Below are positions 1-9,654 of a stretch of 64,000 bases of DNA, piece by piece. The translations under genes and the position numbers were made by a program. The notes below the pieces were generated by a model. The model was not told the DNA's origin and ran no database searches. It saw only the letters and a program-made list of their open reading frames with translations. The stretch spans positions 432,501 through 496,500 of the forward strand of contig NZ_CP039451.1 in the NCBI RefSeq assembly GCF_004843725.1. The letters are read 5' to 3'. The stretch is from Psychroserpens sp. NJDZ02 (GTDB taxonomy: Bacteria; Bacteroidota; Bacteroidia; Flavobacteriales; Flavobacteriaceae). Each line of letters opens with the position of its first letter. Within the stretch, counting starts at the first letter, position 1.

Positions 1-1332
1 CAATACAAACGCACCTTCCTTTTAGAAGATGGGAAAGTCGTTTATAAAAACAACACTACAAGACCAGAATACAAACAACTGCAAGTAGGCACACCAGACT
101 ACTCAGATTTATTGTTAGAGGATTACATTTCGGTTATAGAAATTGCTAACCCGATGCACAGTTTATGGAGTGATGGACGTTGGAATAAATTAACCATGGC
201 ACACGGCTGTTATTGGGGAAAATGTACGTTTTGCGACATTTCTTTAGATTACATCAAAATTTACGAACCCATTGCAGCTGCCCTTTTAGTGGATCGCATG
301 GAGCAATTAATTACGCAAACCGGAGAAAACGGGTTTCATTTTGTGGATGAAGCAGCACCGCCTGCATTAATGAAAGCGTTAGCCTTAGAAATTATAAAAC
401 GAAAACTTACCGTTACATGGTGGACTAACATCAGATTTGAAAAAAACTTTACTCAAGATTTATGTTACTTATTAAAAGCCTCAGGTTGCATTGCCGTCTC
501 TGGAGGTTTAGAAGTGGCATCAGATAGACTATTAAAACTCATTGATAAAGGTGTCACTGTGGAGCAAGTGGCGCAAGTGACGCGTAATTTTACGCAAGCC
601 AACATTATGGTACACTCCTACTTAATGTATGGTTATCCAACACAAACGGAACAAGAAACGGTTGATAGTTTAGAGATGGTCCGACAGTTATTTGAATTAG
701 GCATTATTCAGTCTGGGTTCTGGCATCAATTTGCATTAACAGCCCACAGTCCGATTGGTTTAAACCCTACCGAATATGGGATTACACCCAATTACAAATC
801 CATTACATTTGCCAATAATGATATTGATTTTACGGATAGCACAGGTATTAATCATAGCCAATTCAGTTTCGGTTTAAAAAAGTCGTTATTCAATTTTATG
901 CACGGGATTGGTTTTGATATGGATTTACAAGAATGGTTTGATTTTGGGATTCCGCAGACCTCAATTGCCCCTTTTTATATTGAAGATTGTTTAAATACCG
1001 AAACAGCATTAACCACCAAACCAACCGCAAAAATTGTGTGGCTTGGACATTTACCTTTAGTTGCGGAGCGTACAAAAACTAAAAAAGGGTTTACAAATGA
1101 ATTATTAGACCTGACGTTTCACGATAAAACGGAGCGTCTTCAAATGACATTAAATAAGCCTGAAGGCGAATGGTTGCTTGACACACTAGAAACCTTAAAA
1201 CCAACAAGTGGCAAAAGTGTTTCTTTTTCAGCATTAAAAAAAGACTTCGAAACTCAGTTAGACGATTTTGAGTTATTCTGGTTTTCTAAACCCATGCAAA
1301 AACTGAAAGACTTTGGATTGCTGCAGTTATAA
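1..1332 (+). CDS. Radical SAM protein, B12-binding type (5' end outside window)
   Basis: The frame is open from base 1, so the start and any N-terminal cobalamin-binding domain lie outside the window; the TTG at 112 is only an internal codon. A cysteine cluster HGCYWGKCTFC near base 210 (CX4CX2C) is the expected [4Fe-4S]/S-adenosylmethionine site of the looser-spaced radical SAM families. The stretch GGLEVASDRLLKLIDKG is typical of radical SAM enzymes with B12-binding domains. The substrate cannot be told. The C-terminal part carries no motif I recognise. A FUSC-type gene follows on the same strand after 51 bases, with its own promoter box, so the two need not be an operon. Confidence 0.75.
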   Translation, partial: QYKRTFLLEDGKVVYKNNTTRPEYKQLQVGTPDYSDLLLEDYISVIEIANPMHSLWSDGRWNKLTMAHGCYWGKCTFCDISLDYIKIYEPIAAALLVDRMEQLITQTGENGFHFVDEAAPPALMKALALEIIKRKLTVTWWTNIRFEKNFTQDLCYLLKASGCIAVSGGLEVASDRLLKLIDKGVTVEQVAQVTRNFTQANIMVHSYLMYGYPTQTEQETVDSLEMVRQLFELGIIQSGFWHQFALTAHSPIGLNPTEYGITPNYKSITFANNDIDFTDSTGINHSQFSFGLKKSLFNFMHGIGFDMDLQEWFDFGIPQTSIAPFYIEDCLNTETALTTKPTAKIVWLGHLPLVAERTKTKKGFTNELLDLTFHDKTERLQMTLNKPEGEWLLDTLETLKPTSGKSVSFSALKKDFETQLDDFELFWFSKPMQKLKDFGLLQL

Positions 1333-1370
1333 TTAACACAACATTAATTTCGCCGAAAGGCATTAAAAGT

Positions 1371-1378
1371 TACCTTTG
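1371..1378 (+). promoter_or_regulatory. -7 promoter box TACCTTTG
   Basis: Exact match to the Bacteroidota -7 element TAnnTTTG. It ends only 5 bases before the ATG at 1384, so the transcript would start at or inside the start codon. No clear -33 element is seen. Confidence 0.6.
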
Positions 1379-1383
1379 TTTTA

Positions 1384-3642
1384 ATGCGAAATAAGATAAA
1401 GACCAATTTAAAAACCATCGAGTTATTTCTTAAAGGTTCAGGCTTTTATAGAGGAGTAGTTTTAACCGTTGCTATTGTTTTACCATTAGCTATTTTTAAT
1501 GTTTTAGACCTGTTTGCTTACGCGCCCGCCATTGCACTAGGTACTTTTTTAAATGCCCCAAGTGATGTCCCAGGAAGCTTAAGACGTAAAATAAACGGCA
1601 TCTTAATTAGTATTATACTAACGATGTTAGTAACGTTTATAATCTTGTTAACCAAACCCGTTTTTGTTATTCTGCTTATCGCCATTGCGGTTATAAGTTT
1701 TGCGGTTAGTTTGATTTCTGCTTATGGTTTCAGAGCCTCTTTAATATCGTTTTCAGGATTATTAGCGATTGTATTAGGTTTAGCGGTTAACAAACCTGAT
1801 TTTCAATCTATTATTTTACACGTCGGCTTAATTGGTGTCGGTGGCTTATGGTATTTAGTAGTGTCTTTATTGTCTAATTGGGTGTTTCCAAGAAAAGACG
1901 ATGACCAATTATTATCAGATACATTATCGCTTACTGGCCAATACTTAAAAATAAGAGCCAAGCTATTAACCAAGCCTAATAAACGGGAGAAGTATGCTAA
2001 AAAAGCATTAGTCCTTCAAACCCAAATAAGCGAAAAACACGAAACCTTAAGAGAGCTACTTTTAGAGGGCAGAAAACGTTCTGGACGTTCCTTTTCTAAC
2101 GAAAGACGACTTTTAATTTTCATTTCATTAATTGACATTTTTGAATTAGCCTTAGCAAACACTTTAGATTACACCAAAATTGACACTCTATTTGGTTTAG
2201 AAAAACAGCATTTAAATACCTTTAAAAAACTAAATAAAGAACTAGGAAATCACCTTATCAAACTATCTGTATTATTCATAAAAAAAGGCAATCTTCCTGA
2301 TATTGAATTATTAAACAAAATAGCTGCAGATACAGAGACTGCAATTCAGGATTACGTTACAGAAGTGACACTACCTAAAGCCAGAGAAGGTGCGATTACC
2401 ATGCGTAACCTTCAAGATTATCAGAAGCAATTATTCCAGGAAGTAAAAGTTATAAGACGCGTTTTAACCAAAGTAAAAAATAATGCCAAGGCGTCTTTAA
2501 AACCTCTAGAATCTAAACAGTTTTTAACCTCTCAAGATTACAGACTAAATATATTAATACAGCATTTTAGTTTAAAATCGCCAATGCTTAGGCATGCCTT
2601 ACGATTGGCTTGTGCGATTATATTTGGTTTTCTTTTAGGAAGTGTTTTGGATTTAAAAAATGCGTATTGGATTATTCTAACCATAATTGTGATCATGCGT
2701 CCCAATTACGGGTTGACCAAAGCGCGTTCTAAAAACAGAATTATCGGAACCCTAATTGGTGCTATAATTGCCACCACTATTATATTAATTACCAAAAACA
2801 CGACGGTCTATTTAGTATTAGCAATTGTGTCTTTAACGTTTGCGTTTTCTTTAATACAACAAAGTTATAAAGTAGGTGCCGCCTTTATAACCTTACACAT
2901 TGTATTTGTGTACGCGCTTATAGATCCAGATGCTTTTACTGTAGTGCAATATCGTGTTATTGATACCGTAATTGGTGCCATAATAGCAGTGATAGCAAAT
3001 TACTTATTATTCCCTAGTTGGGAATACAAAAACCTTGACACCGTATTAGCCTCTGTAATTACCTCTAATAGTAATTATTTAAAAGCGACCAAAAAGCTAT
3101 ACCACAACAAGGAAGAAAACACATTGGCTTATAAAGTATCTAGAAAAGAGGCGTTTTTAGCCATGAGTAATCTAAATGCAGCCTTCCAAAGGTTAACGCA
3201 AGATCCAAAATCTAAACAAAAAGAATCCGCTTTAATATATGAGATGGTCACACTAAACCACACCATATTATCTGCAATAGCTTCGATTGGACGTTATATT
3301 TTAAATCACAGCACAACACCTGCTTCCGAAGAATTTGATACTATTATTGAAGGTATTACAGGAACTTTATTGCATTCTGCTTCGCAATTAGAAAGTACTA
3401 AAACCGTTCTTGTGGCCGAAGAAAACAAAATATATCAAGCGCATAAAAAACTACAAAAACGCTATGATAATTTATCTTTAAAACGAGATAGTGATATTGA
3501 AGCCGGGCAAACAATAATTGACGACAACATGTTATTAAACCTTCAGGAAGCGCACTTAATTAACAATCAATTACTGTGGTTAAAATCGTTATCAGCCAAT
3601 TTAACTAAAACGACTGTAAAGTATAAGTCGGTTTTTAATTAA
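1384..3642 (+). CDS. FUSC/YccS-like inner-membrane protein
   Basis: A 752-residue protein with two membrane blocks, about residues 20-165 and 405-545, separated by a long charged helical region. The second block contains YWIILTIIVIMRPNYGLTKA followed by an RIIGTLIGAI segment, the signature of the FUSC (fusaric acid resistance)/YccS/aromatic-acid-exporter superfamily. These proteins sit in the inner membrane and are linked to efflux of aromatic acids or similar compounds, but the substrate here is unknown. Length and the duplicated N- and C-terminal architecture match full-length YccS-type members. The ATG at 1384 is chosen because the promoter box ends just upstream. Confidence 0.8.
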   Translation: MRNKIKTNLKTIELFLKGSGFYRGVVLTVAIVLPLAIFNVLDLFAYAPAIALGTFLNAPSDVPGSLRRKINGILISIILTMLVTFIILLTKPVFVILLIAIAVISFAVSLISAYGFRASLISFSGLLAIVLGLAVNKPDFQSIILHVGLIGVGGLWYLVVSLLSNWVFPRKDDDQLLSDTLSLTGQYLKIRAKLLTKPNKREKYAKKALVLQTQISEKHETLRELLLEGRKRSGRSFSNERRLLIFISLIDIFELALANTLDYTKIDTLFGLEKQHLNTFKKLNKELGNHLIKLSVLFIKKGNLPDIELLNKIAADTETAIQDYVTEVTLPKAREGAITMRNLQDYQKQLFQEVKVIRRVLTKVKNNAKASLKPLESKQFLTSQDYRLNILIQHFSLKSPMLRHALRLACAIIFGFLLGSVLDLKNAYWIILTIIVIMRPNYGLTKARSKNRIIGTLIGAIIATTIILITKNTTVYLVLAIVSLTFAFSLIQQSYKVGAAFITLHIVFVYALIDPDAFTVVQYRVIDTVIGAIIAVIANYLLFPSWEYKNLDTVLASVITSNSNYLKATKKLYHNKEENTLAYKVSRKEAFLAMSNLNAAFQRLTQDPKSKQKESALIYEMVTLNHTILSAIASIGRYILNHSTTPASEEFDTIIEGITGTLLHSASQLESTKTVLVAEENKIYQAHKKLQKRYDNLSLKRDSDIEAGQTIIDDNMLLNLQEAHLINNQLLWLKSLSANLTKTTVKYKSVFN

Positions 3643-3724
3643 CCTGCTATAATGACTTTCAAAAAATGGTTTCATTAAAAAACACCTTAAACCGCATTAC
3701 TTTGGTTAAAAAAAACAACTTATA

Positions 3725-4630
3725 ATGAAACAATACATATATATTAGACTCTTCGGTATTGCTACTGTCACTTTTTTAACAAGTTTTTCTGTAAACAAAA
3801 ACATCTCCATTTATACAGCTATCCCAACTGCTGAAAAAAACATTTTAGTAGCATATGGTCAAAAAATTTATACTCGAGAACTTTGCAGTCAATGCCATAC
3901 ACAACAAATAAAAAATCAAACGCAACAACTAATTAGCCTAGATGGATTAGGTGAAAAGTATTCTAACGAGTGGTTGTTTTATTTCATAAATGATCCTCAA
4001 ATAATTGTTCCTAATTCTAAAATGCCCGCATACCCTAAATTAAAAACTAATCAACTTAAAAGAGCTGTCGTAGTACAAATTGCAACAGATAAAAAATTAC
4101 AAGTAGATCAGGATACGATATGGGAAACACTAACTAATGAAGCCCAAGTCATTTCTAAATCTACAACCGTTCCAAGCGAAAACAACACTACCGAAATACT
4201 AGCTTTAATTGCCTATTTGCAGCAAATTCCGATGACTCCAGAATTTGAGAAAATTACAAAAACAAGGAAAGATAAGCTCCAAAAAGAAATCGCTGCTTCT
4301 GATAAAAAAAATCTAATTCTTAAAATTGCAAACGATGCGAATAGTATTGAATTAGGGGAAAGAATATATAACAATAATTGTCATGCTTGTCACGGACAAT
4401 TTGGTCAAGGAGGCATAGGCCCAAACTTAACAGACAACTACTCGTTACATGGCGGAAGCAAAAAAGAGATTGCTAAAGTTATCCAGTTTGGTGGCACACC
4501 TGGAAAAGGTATGATTGCATGGAGACATGTATTATCTCCTGAAGACATTGGTCAAGTAACAGCTTATGTATATGCTTTAAAAGGAACAAATCCCGATAAC
4601 GCCAAAATACCAGAAGGCGAACAAGACTAA
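3725..4630 (+). CDS. Dihaem c-type cytochrome resembling CcoO plus CcoP
   Basis: A 301-residue exported or N-terminally anchored protein (hydrophobic residues about 8-23). Two haem c motifs are visible: CSQCH at 54-58 and CHACH at 219-223. The first half, with the box SKMPAYPKL near residue 100, an AVVVQIAT segment and LALIAYLQQIP, resembles the soluble part of CcoO of cbb3 oxidase. The second half (GPNLTDNYSLHGG, GMIAWRHVLSP, YALKGTNPDNAK) resembles the last haem domain of CcoP. No ccoN, ccoG or other oxidase gene is near. It probably carries electrons in the periplasm; whether it docks to a cbb3 oxidase is inference. A near-match -7 box TTACTTTG lies at 3697-3704. Confidence 0.7.
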   Translation: MKQYIYIRLFGIATVTFLTSFSVNKNISIYTAIPTAEKNILVAYGQKIYTRELCSQCHTQQIKNQTQQLISLDGLGEKYSNEWLFYFINDPQIIVPNSKMPAYPKLKTNQLKRAVVVQIATDKKLQVDQDTIWETLTNEAQVISKSTTVPSENNTTEILALIAYLQQIPMTPEFEKITKTRKDKLQKEIAASDKKNLILKIANDANSIELGERIYNNNCHACHGQFGQGGIGPNLTDNYSLHGGSKKEIAKVIQFGGTPGKGMIAWRHVLSPEDIGQVTAYVYALKGTNPDNAKIPEGEQD

Positions 4631-4754
4631 TCCGTTTTTCTACAAAATTAAACAGTTGACTAGGTCGATTTAAGTAAATCTATTAAAAAACAGACTTTAC
4701 TCATTGAAAGGTATAGTTAACTCATTCCTCTTTTTAATCCACCCTTTATTTATA

Positions 4755-4762
4755 TAAGTTTG
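4755..4762 (+). promoter_or_regulatory. -7 promoter box TAAGTTTG
   Basis: Exact TAnnTTTG match 29 bases before the ATG at 4792, giving a predicted leader of about 20 bases. Confidence 0.55.
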
Positions 4763-4791
4763 ATGTATAATAACATTTAAACCTATAGCTC

Positions 4792-5457
4792 ATGCAAAAT
4801 CAAATCAACTTAGACATTACAACACCTTGTTCGGAAAACTTTAATCAATTTACACCAACACCAAAAGGTGGCTTTTGTAAGTCTTGTACAAAAGAAGTGA
4901 TTGACTTTACATCCATGAATACTGATGAAATCACAATCTTCTTCAATAAAAAAGACACTAAAAATACTTGCGGTCGATTTAAAAGCACACAATTAACAGC
5001 ATACCCATCAAAACCTACAAAAAGTAAATACAGTTTTATAAGCGCTATCGGTCTAGCTTGCCTAGCACTATTCTCTTTTACTGGTGCCAAAGCACAGGAC
5101 ACGGTTGCAAAAGACACGACTCCTAATATCAGACTTAATCAAACTAATCAAAATAGCGCTGTAACAGGAACAATAGTAGACGAAAACAACTTACCATTAC
5201 CGGGCGTCAATATTGTTTTACAAGGTTCTGCTATTGGAACTGAATCTGATTTTGATGGTAATTTTGTCTTTCCTCAAAAAGTGAAAAATGGAGACATATT
5301 AATCTTTAGTTATGTTGGTTACGAGTCTAAAAAAATGACGATTCAGAATAACAATGCAACTGCAAACATGGTATTAAATGTAAGTTTAAACAACGACTCT
5401 TATATTTTAATGGGTAAAGTGGCTGTTAAAGAAGTCTATTCTTCTAAAAAGGATTAA
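4792..5457 (+). CDS. CarboxypepD_reg-like membrane protein with N-terminal Cys motif
   Basis: A 221-residue protein in three parts. Residues 1-60 hold conserved cysteines (C13, C29, C32, C59) in a pattern FCKSCTKEVIDF that recurs in Flavobacteriia. A single membrane segment follows at about 78-101 and ends in AKAQ. A carboxypeptidase-regulatory-like beta-sandwich covers about 120-200 (VTGTIVDENNLPLPGVNI, FSYVGYESKK). The Cys part would be cytoplasmic and the beta domain periplasmic. Such proteins often occur next to envelope genes, but their function is unknown. The transglutaminase-like gene follows after 10 bases, so the two are probably co-transcribed. Confidence 0.7.
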   Translation: MQNQINLDITTPCSENFNQFTPTPKGGFCKSCTKEVIDFTSMNTDEITIFFNKKDTKNTCGRFKSTQLTAYPSKPTKSKYSFISAIGLACLALFSFTGAKAQDTVAKDTTPNIRLNQTNQNSAVTGTIVDENNLPLPGVNIVLQGSAIGTESDFDGNFVFPQKVKNGDILIFSYVGYESKKMTIQNNNATANMVLNVSLNNDSYILMGKVAVKEVYSSKKD

Positions 5458-5467
5458 TACTATTTAT

Positions 5468-6472
5468 ATGAAAAACAGACTTATACTATTTTTCTTTTTC
5501 ATAGTTAAATTAACTATTGCGCAAGTTTCGGATTTTAAATCTATCTCTTTTACAAGAGCCGATAATATTGCTAAATTAAATGCTAATGCTAGTTTGGAAA
5601 ACTTACCATTACTTGCGCATAATTTAACTTACAAACTAGATAATGATGCCGAAAAATTTAGAGCAATTTATACTTGGGTTTGTACTAATATAAAAGGCGA
5701 TCTTAATCAAGACAATAAAGTTAGTAAACAACGTAAGCGTTTTAAAAACGATAGCTTAGCGTATATAAAATGGAATAACACCTATCAAAAAACAGCATTT
5801 AAAAAATTACTAAAGCATAAAAAAACCATGTGCACAGGTTATGCTTACCTAATTAAAGAACTTTGTTTTTTGGCAAATATAGAGTGTAAAATGGTTAATG
5901 GTTATGGACGCTCTACCACCACCAATGTGACATCTTTAGATTTAGCCAATCACTCTTGGAATGCAGTAAAACTAAATAACAAATGGTATTTATGCGATGC
6001 GACATGGTCCAGTGGGTATTTTGTAAATAGTGTTTTTATAAAGGATTATAATCTGGGTTACTTTTTGACAGACCCTACTCTGTTTGCTAAAAACCATTAT
6101 CCTTTGGATAAAAAATGGTTATTAAATGACACGTTAATATCCTCTAATTTTATAGCGTCTCCAATAGTTTATGGCGATACGTTTACCCATAAAATCATTC
6201 CGATTGGTCCTAGTAATTTAAACACAACCCATAAAAAAGAGGACACGTTTACAATTAGTTTTAAATCATTAAATAGCTTAGATATTAAAGATATATCGCT
6301 AATTAAATATTCTGGATTTAAAACTATTCCTTTCAAAATTAAAGATCTAAAAAACAATAATGGATTAGTATCCTTTAATTACAAATTTGAAAATAAAGGG
6401 GTTTATGATGTTCATTTAAAAATCAAAAATGACATCGTTGCAACTTATACTGTTACGGTAATTACAGAGTAA
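5468..6472 (+). CDS. Exported transglutaminase-like domain protein
   Basis: A 334-residue protein with a clear signal peptide (residues 1-19, ending TIAQ). The transglutaminase-core fold is shown by the triad C122 (KTMCTGYAYL), H162 (NHSWNAVKL) and D177 (WYLCDATW), in the right order and spacing. Bacterial members act as proteases, peptidases or peptide cross-linkers outside the cytoplasm; the substrate cannot be inferred. The C-terminal 120 residues look like a beta-rich extension. It lies 10 bases after the CarboxypepD-like gene and likely shares its promoter. Confidence 0.75.
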   Translation: MKNRLILFFFFIVKLTIAQVSDFKSISFTRADNIAKLNANASLENLPLLAHNLTYKLDNDAEKFRAIYTWVCTNIKGDLNQDNKVSKQRKRFKNDSLAYIKWNNTYQKTAFKKLLKHKKTMCTGYAYLIKELCFLANIECKMVNGYGRSTTTNVTSLDLANHSWNAVKLNNKWYLCDATWSSGYFVNSVFIKDYNLGYFLTDPTLFAKNHYPLDKKWLLNDTLISSNFIASPIVYGDTFTHKIIPIGPSNLNTTHKKEDTFTISFKSLNSLDIKDISLIKYSGFKTIPFKIKDLKNNNGLVSFNYKFENKGVYDVHLKIKNDIVATYTVTVITE

Positions 6473-6526
6473 AAACAACCAGGTTATTCTAAAAATATTA
6501 AACCACATTAAATGCTTGGAAAAAAC

Positions 6527-6534
6527 TACCTTTG
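6527..6534 (+). promoter_or_regulatory. -7 promoter box TACCTTTG
   Basis: Exact TAnnTTTG match ending 16 bases before the ATG at 6551. Confidence 0.6.
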
Positions 6535-6550
6535 TAGCAAATTCTAATTC

Positions 6551-7792
6551 ATGTCATTTAAAGACTTACAACTTAACAGACCTATTTTACGCGCTATTGC
6601 GGAAAAAGGATACGATAACCCAACATTAGTACAGGAAAAAACCATTCCGTTAGTGCTAAATAAAAAAGATGTGATTGTTTCTGCACAGACTGGTACAGGA
6701 AAAACAGCTGCTTTTGCATTACCTATTTTACAGTTATTGTATGACAAACAAGAAGGTCCCAAAAAAGGTAAAAAAATTAAAGCCTTAATTGTAAGTCCAA
6801 CAAGAGAATTAGCAATACAAATTGCAGAAAACTTTGAAGCTTACGCAACATATACCAACCTTGACAGTACGGTTATATTTGGTGGAGCGTCTATAGAACC
6901 TCAGATAGAAAAGTTACGTAAAGGCATTGATATATTAATTGCAACTCCAGGGCGTTTATTAGATTTACATAAGCAAGACGAAATTAATCTAGACTATGTG
7001 CAAACCTTAGTCCTTGATGAAGCTGATTTAATGTTAGACATGGGCTTTATTGATGATGTTAAAAAGATTGAACGTCTTTGTCCTAAAACAAAACAAACGT
7101 TATTATTCTCTGCAACCATACCTTATAAAGTAGAGCAATTAGCAAGTACGATTTTAAATGAGCCACAACGTATTGAGGTTGCTCAAAACAGTTCGACTTC
7201 AAAAAATGTTAATCAATTACTTTATTTCACACCTAAAAAGGACAAAATAGAATTAGCATTACACCTACTTCGCAATACCATAAAAGGAAACATTATTATT
7301 TTTAGACGTACCAAATATGGTGTGGATAAATTAGAAAAAACCTTACTTAAAAATGGCTATTTAGCGGATAGTATTCATGGTGACAAAAGTCAAACAGCAA
7401 GACAAGACGCCTTAAAACGCTTCAAGAAAAAAGAAATTAATATCTTAATTGCAACAGATGTTGCCGCACGTGGTATTGATATCGATCATTTAGATGCTGT
7501 CGTTAACTTTGATTTACCAAGTGTACCAGAAACGTATGTCCACAGAATTGGTCGTACAGCTCGTGCAGGGCAATCAGGTATGGCATACTCTTTATGTAGT
7601 GCTGACGAAAAAACATATTTAATAGATATTCAAAAACTGATTCATTTACAATTAGATGTTATAGACGATCATCCTTATCCTTTAGATCCAAAAGCAAAAC
7701 CTATTGTGCACAAATCAGCAAAATCTGGTAGTAAGCATAAAAAAGGACGTAAAAGTGAAGCGTCTAAAAAGAAGAAAAAGCGTTGGTATTAA
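6551..7792 (+). CDS. DEAD-box ATP-dependent RNA helicase, RhlE-like
   Basis: A 413-residue RNA helicase with all core motifs: Walker A AQTGTGKT (45-52), PTRELA (83-88), TPGRLLD, DEAD (156-159), SAT (187-189), and in the second RecA domain ATDVAARGIDI and HRIGRTAR. The protein ends in a very basic lysine-rich tail (from about 385), as in many RhlE/CsdA-type helicases that bind RNA during ribosome assembly or cold growth. It has its own promoter box and appears monocistronic. The exact paralogue group is not certain. Confidence 0.9.
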   Translation: MSFKDLQLNRPILRAIAEKGYDNPTLVQEKTIPLVLNKKDVIVSAQTGTGKTAAFALPILQLLYDKQEGPKKGKKIKALIVSPTRELAIQIAENFEAYATYTNLDSTVIFGGASIEPQIEKLRKGIDILIATPGRLLDLHKQDEINLDYVQTLVLDEADLMLDMGFIDDVKKIERLCPKTKQTLLFSATIPYKVEQLASTILNEPQRIEVAQNSSTSKNVNQLLYFTPKKDKIELALHLLRNTIKGNIIIFRRTKYGVDKLEKTLLKNGYLADSIHGDKSQTARQDALKRFKKKEINILIATDVAARGIDIDHLDAVVNFDLPSVPETYVHRIGRTARAGQSGMAYSLCSADEKTYLIDIQKLIHLQLDVIDDHPYPLDPKAKPIVHKSAKSGSKHKKGRKSEASKKKKKRWY

Positions 7793-7841
7793 TAAGTAAC
7801 ATGATAGCAATCATTTAATCACACCTTCAAAAAAGCATAAA

Positions 7842-9635
7842 ATGAAACATTACGTCACCCTACTTTGCATTTTTACATTATTTACAGCTTGTAAAAACGA
7901 TAAAACCGTAAAAGACAGTACAACTGCTGAGACTTCTGTAAAAAACGAAGCTTTTAGTATAATGCTAAACGATTTTTATGAAGAAGGTTTAAAGCTAAAC
8001 CCATTAAGTGCGACATCGGCTGGAGATAATCGCTATAATAATAGCTTACCAAATACACTAACAGACGCCTTTTCAGAGAAAGAAAAAGCATACTATTCGG
8101 ATTTTAAAGCTAAAGCGGAATCTTATAGCAACTCACAGCTTGAAGCCAAACAACAATTAAGTCGTGACATTTTAATCTGGGATTGCGATATTAATTTAGA
8201 ACGTTTTGATTTTAATGAAAACTACACGCCTATCAACCAAATGTGGACCAAACAATTAACAGTTGGGACTTTGGCTAGTGGCGCAAGTTCTCAACCTTTT
8301 AATACAGTCGAAGATTACGACAATTGGTTACAACGTGTAGACCAGTATTTAGAATGGGTTGCTTCTGCTGAAACAAAAATGAAAGCAGGTATTGATAACA
8401 AACACGTTTTACCAAAAGCTTTAATCGCTAAAGTTGTACCACAATTAAAAACAATTGCAGAAACGACATTAGAGGATCACCTATTTTATACACCAATTAA
8501 AAATTTACCAGACAGTTTTTCTGACGAAGACAAAACACGTTTGACAACAGCTTATGCTAATATGGTGTCAAATAAAGTTATTCCTGCTTACACATCGCTT
8601 TATAATTTTATGAAAGACGATTATATGGCAGCTGGTAGAACAACTAGTGGGATTGACGATACGCCAAACGGGAAAGCCTATTACGATCATCAAATCAAGT
8701 TATACACCACAACGACAATGACCGCTGATCAAATACATAATTTAGGTCTAAGTGAAGTGAAGCGTATTCTTGCCGAAATGGAAAAAGTAAAGACACAAGT
8801 TGGGTATGAAGGAGATATTATTTCGTTTTTTGACTACGTCAGAAACAACAAAGACTTAACACCATACACCACACCTAAGCAAATAATCGACAACTTTAAT
8901 GCGATACATGACACCATGAAACCGCAAATTGCTAAACTATTTGATGTTAAGCCTAAAACAGCTTTTGAAGTAAGACAAACCGAAAAATTTAGAGAAGCGT
9001 CTGCTAGTGCAGAATATAACCCAGGATCTTTAGACGGCACACGACCTGGTATTTTTTACACACCAATTCCTGATGCTACAAAATATAACGTCTTTAGTGA
9101 CGAAGCTTTATTTTTACACGAAGCTATTCCAGGACACCATTATCAAATCTCATTACAACAAGAAGACACCGAGTTACCAAAATTCAGAAAAACACTATGG
9201 TATAGTGCTTATGGTGAAGGTTGGGCGTTGTATTGCGAATCTTTAGGGAAAGAACTAGGATTATACACTGATCCTTACCAATATTTTGGAATGTTAGGTA
9301 TGGAAATGCACCGTGCGATCCGTTTAGTTGTGGATACAGGAATGCACACTAAAGGTTGGACAAGAGAGCAAGCGATAAAATACTCTTTAGACCATGAAGC
9401 AGAAAGCGAAGCGAGTATCATTTCGGAAATCGAACGTTATATGGCAAATCCAGGACAAGCACTATCATATAAGATTGGGCAATTAAAAATCATGGAATTA
9501 CGTGCTAAAGCAGAAAAAACCTTAGGTGATCGTTTTGATATTGCGCAGTTTCATAATCAAATATTAGAACCAGGTTGTGTACCATTAGCGCTACTTGAAA
9601 CTAAAATAGATCTTTGGATTGAAGCGTCTAAATAA
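7842..9635 (+). CDS. DUF885 family lipoprotein, putative metallo-enzyme
   Basis: A 597-residue lipoprotein: the signal peptide ends in the lipobox LFTAC with the lipidated cysteine at residue 17. The DUF885 family is marked by HEAIPGHH at residues 426-433 (bases 9117 onward), an HExxxGHH arrangement expected to bind a metal, and by a downstream glutamate-rich DHEAESEASIISEIERY region. Members are regarded as peptidase-like proteins of the M32/M3 gluzincin type; the substrate is unknown. No TAnnTTTG box is seen upstream. The probable terminator lies 860 bases downstream, beyond the repeat array. Confidence 0.85.
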   Translation: MKHYVTLLCIFTLFTACKNDKTVKDSTTAETSVKNEAFSIMLNDFYEEGLKLNPLSATSAGDNRYNNSLPNTLTDAFSEKEKAYYSDFKAKAESYSNSQLEAKQQLSRDILIWDCDINLERFDFNENYTPINQMWTKQLTVGTLASGASSQPFNTVEDYDNWLQRVDQYLEWVASAETKMKAGIDNKHVLPKALIAKVVPQLKTIAETTLEDHLFYTPIKNLPDSFSDEDKTRLTTAYANMVSNKVIPAYTSLYNFMKDDYMAAGRTTSGIDDTPNGKAYYDHQIKLYTTTTMTADQIHNLGLSEVKRILAEMEKVKTQVGYEGDIISFFDYVRNNKDLTPYTTPKQIIDNFNAIHDTMKPQIAKLFDVKPKTAFEVRQTEKFREASASAEYNPGSLDGTRPGIFYTPIPDATKYNVFSDEALFLHEAIPGHHYQISLQQEDTELPKFRKTLWYSAYGEGWALYCESLGKELGLYTDPYQYFGMLGMEMHRAIRLVVDTGMHTKGWTREQAIKYSLDHEAESEASIISEIERYMANPGQALSYKIGQLKIMELRAKAEKTLGDRFDIAQFHNQILEPGCVPLALLETKIDLWIEASK

Positions 9636-9654
9636 ATCACAAAAGACCACACCC

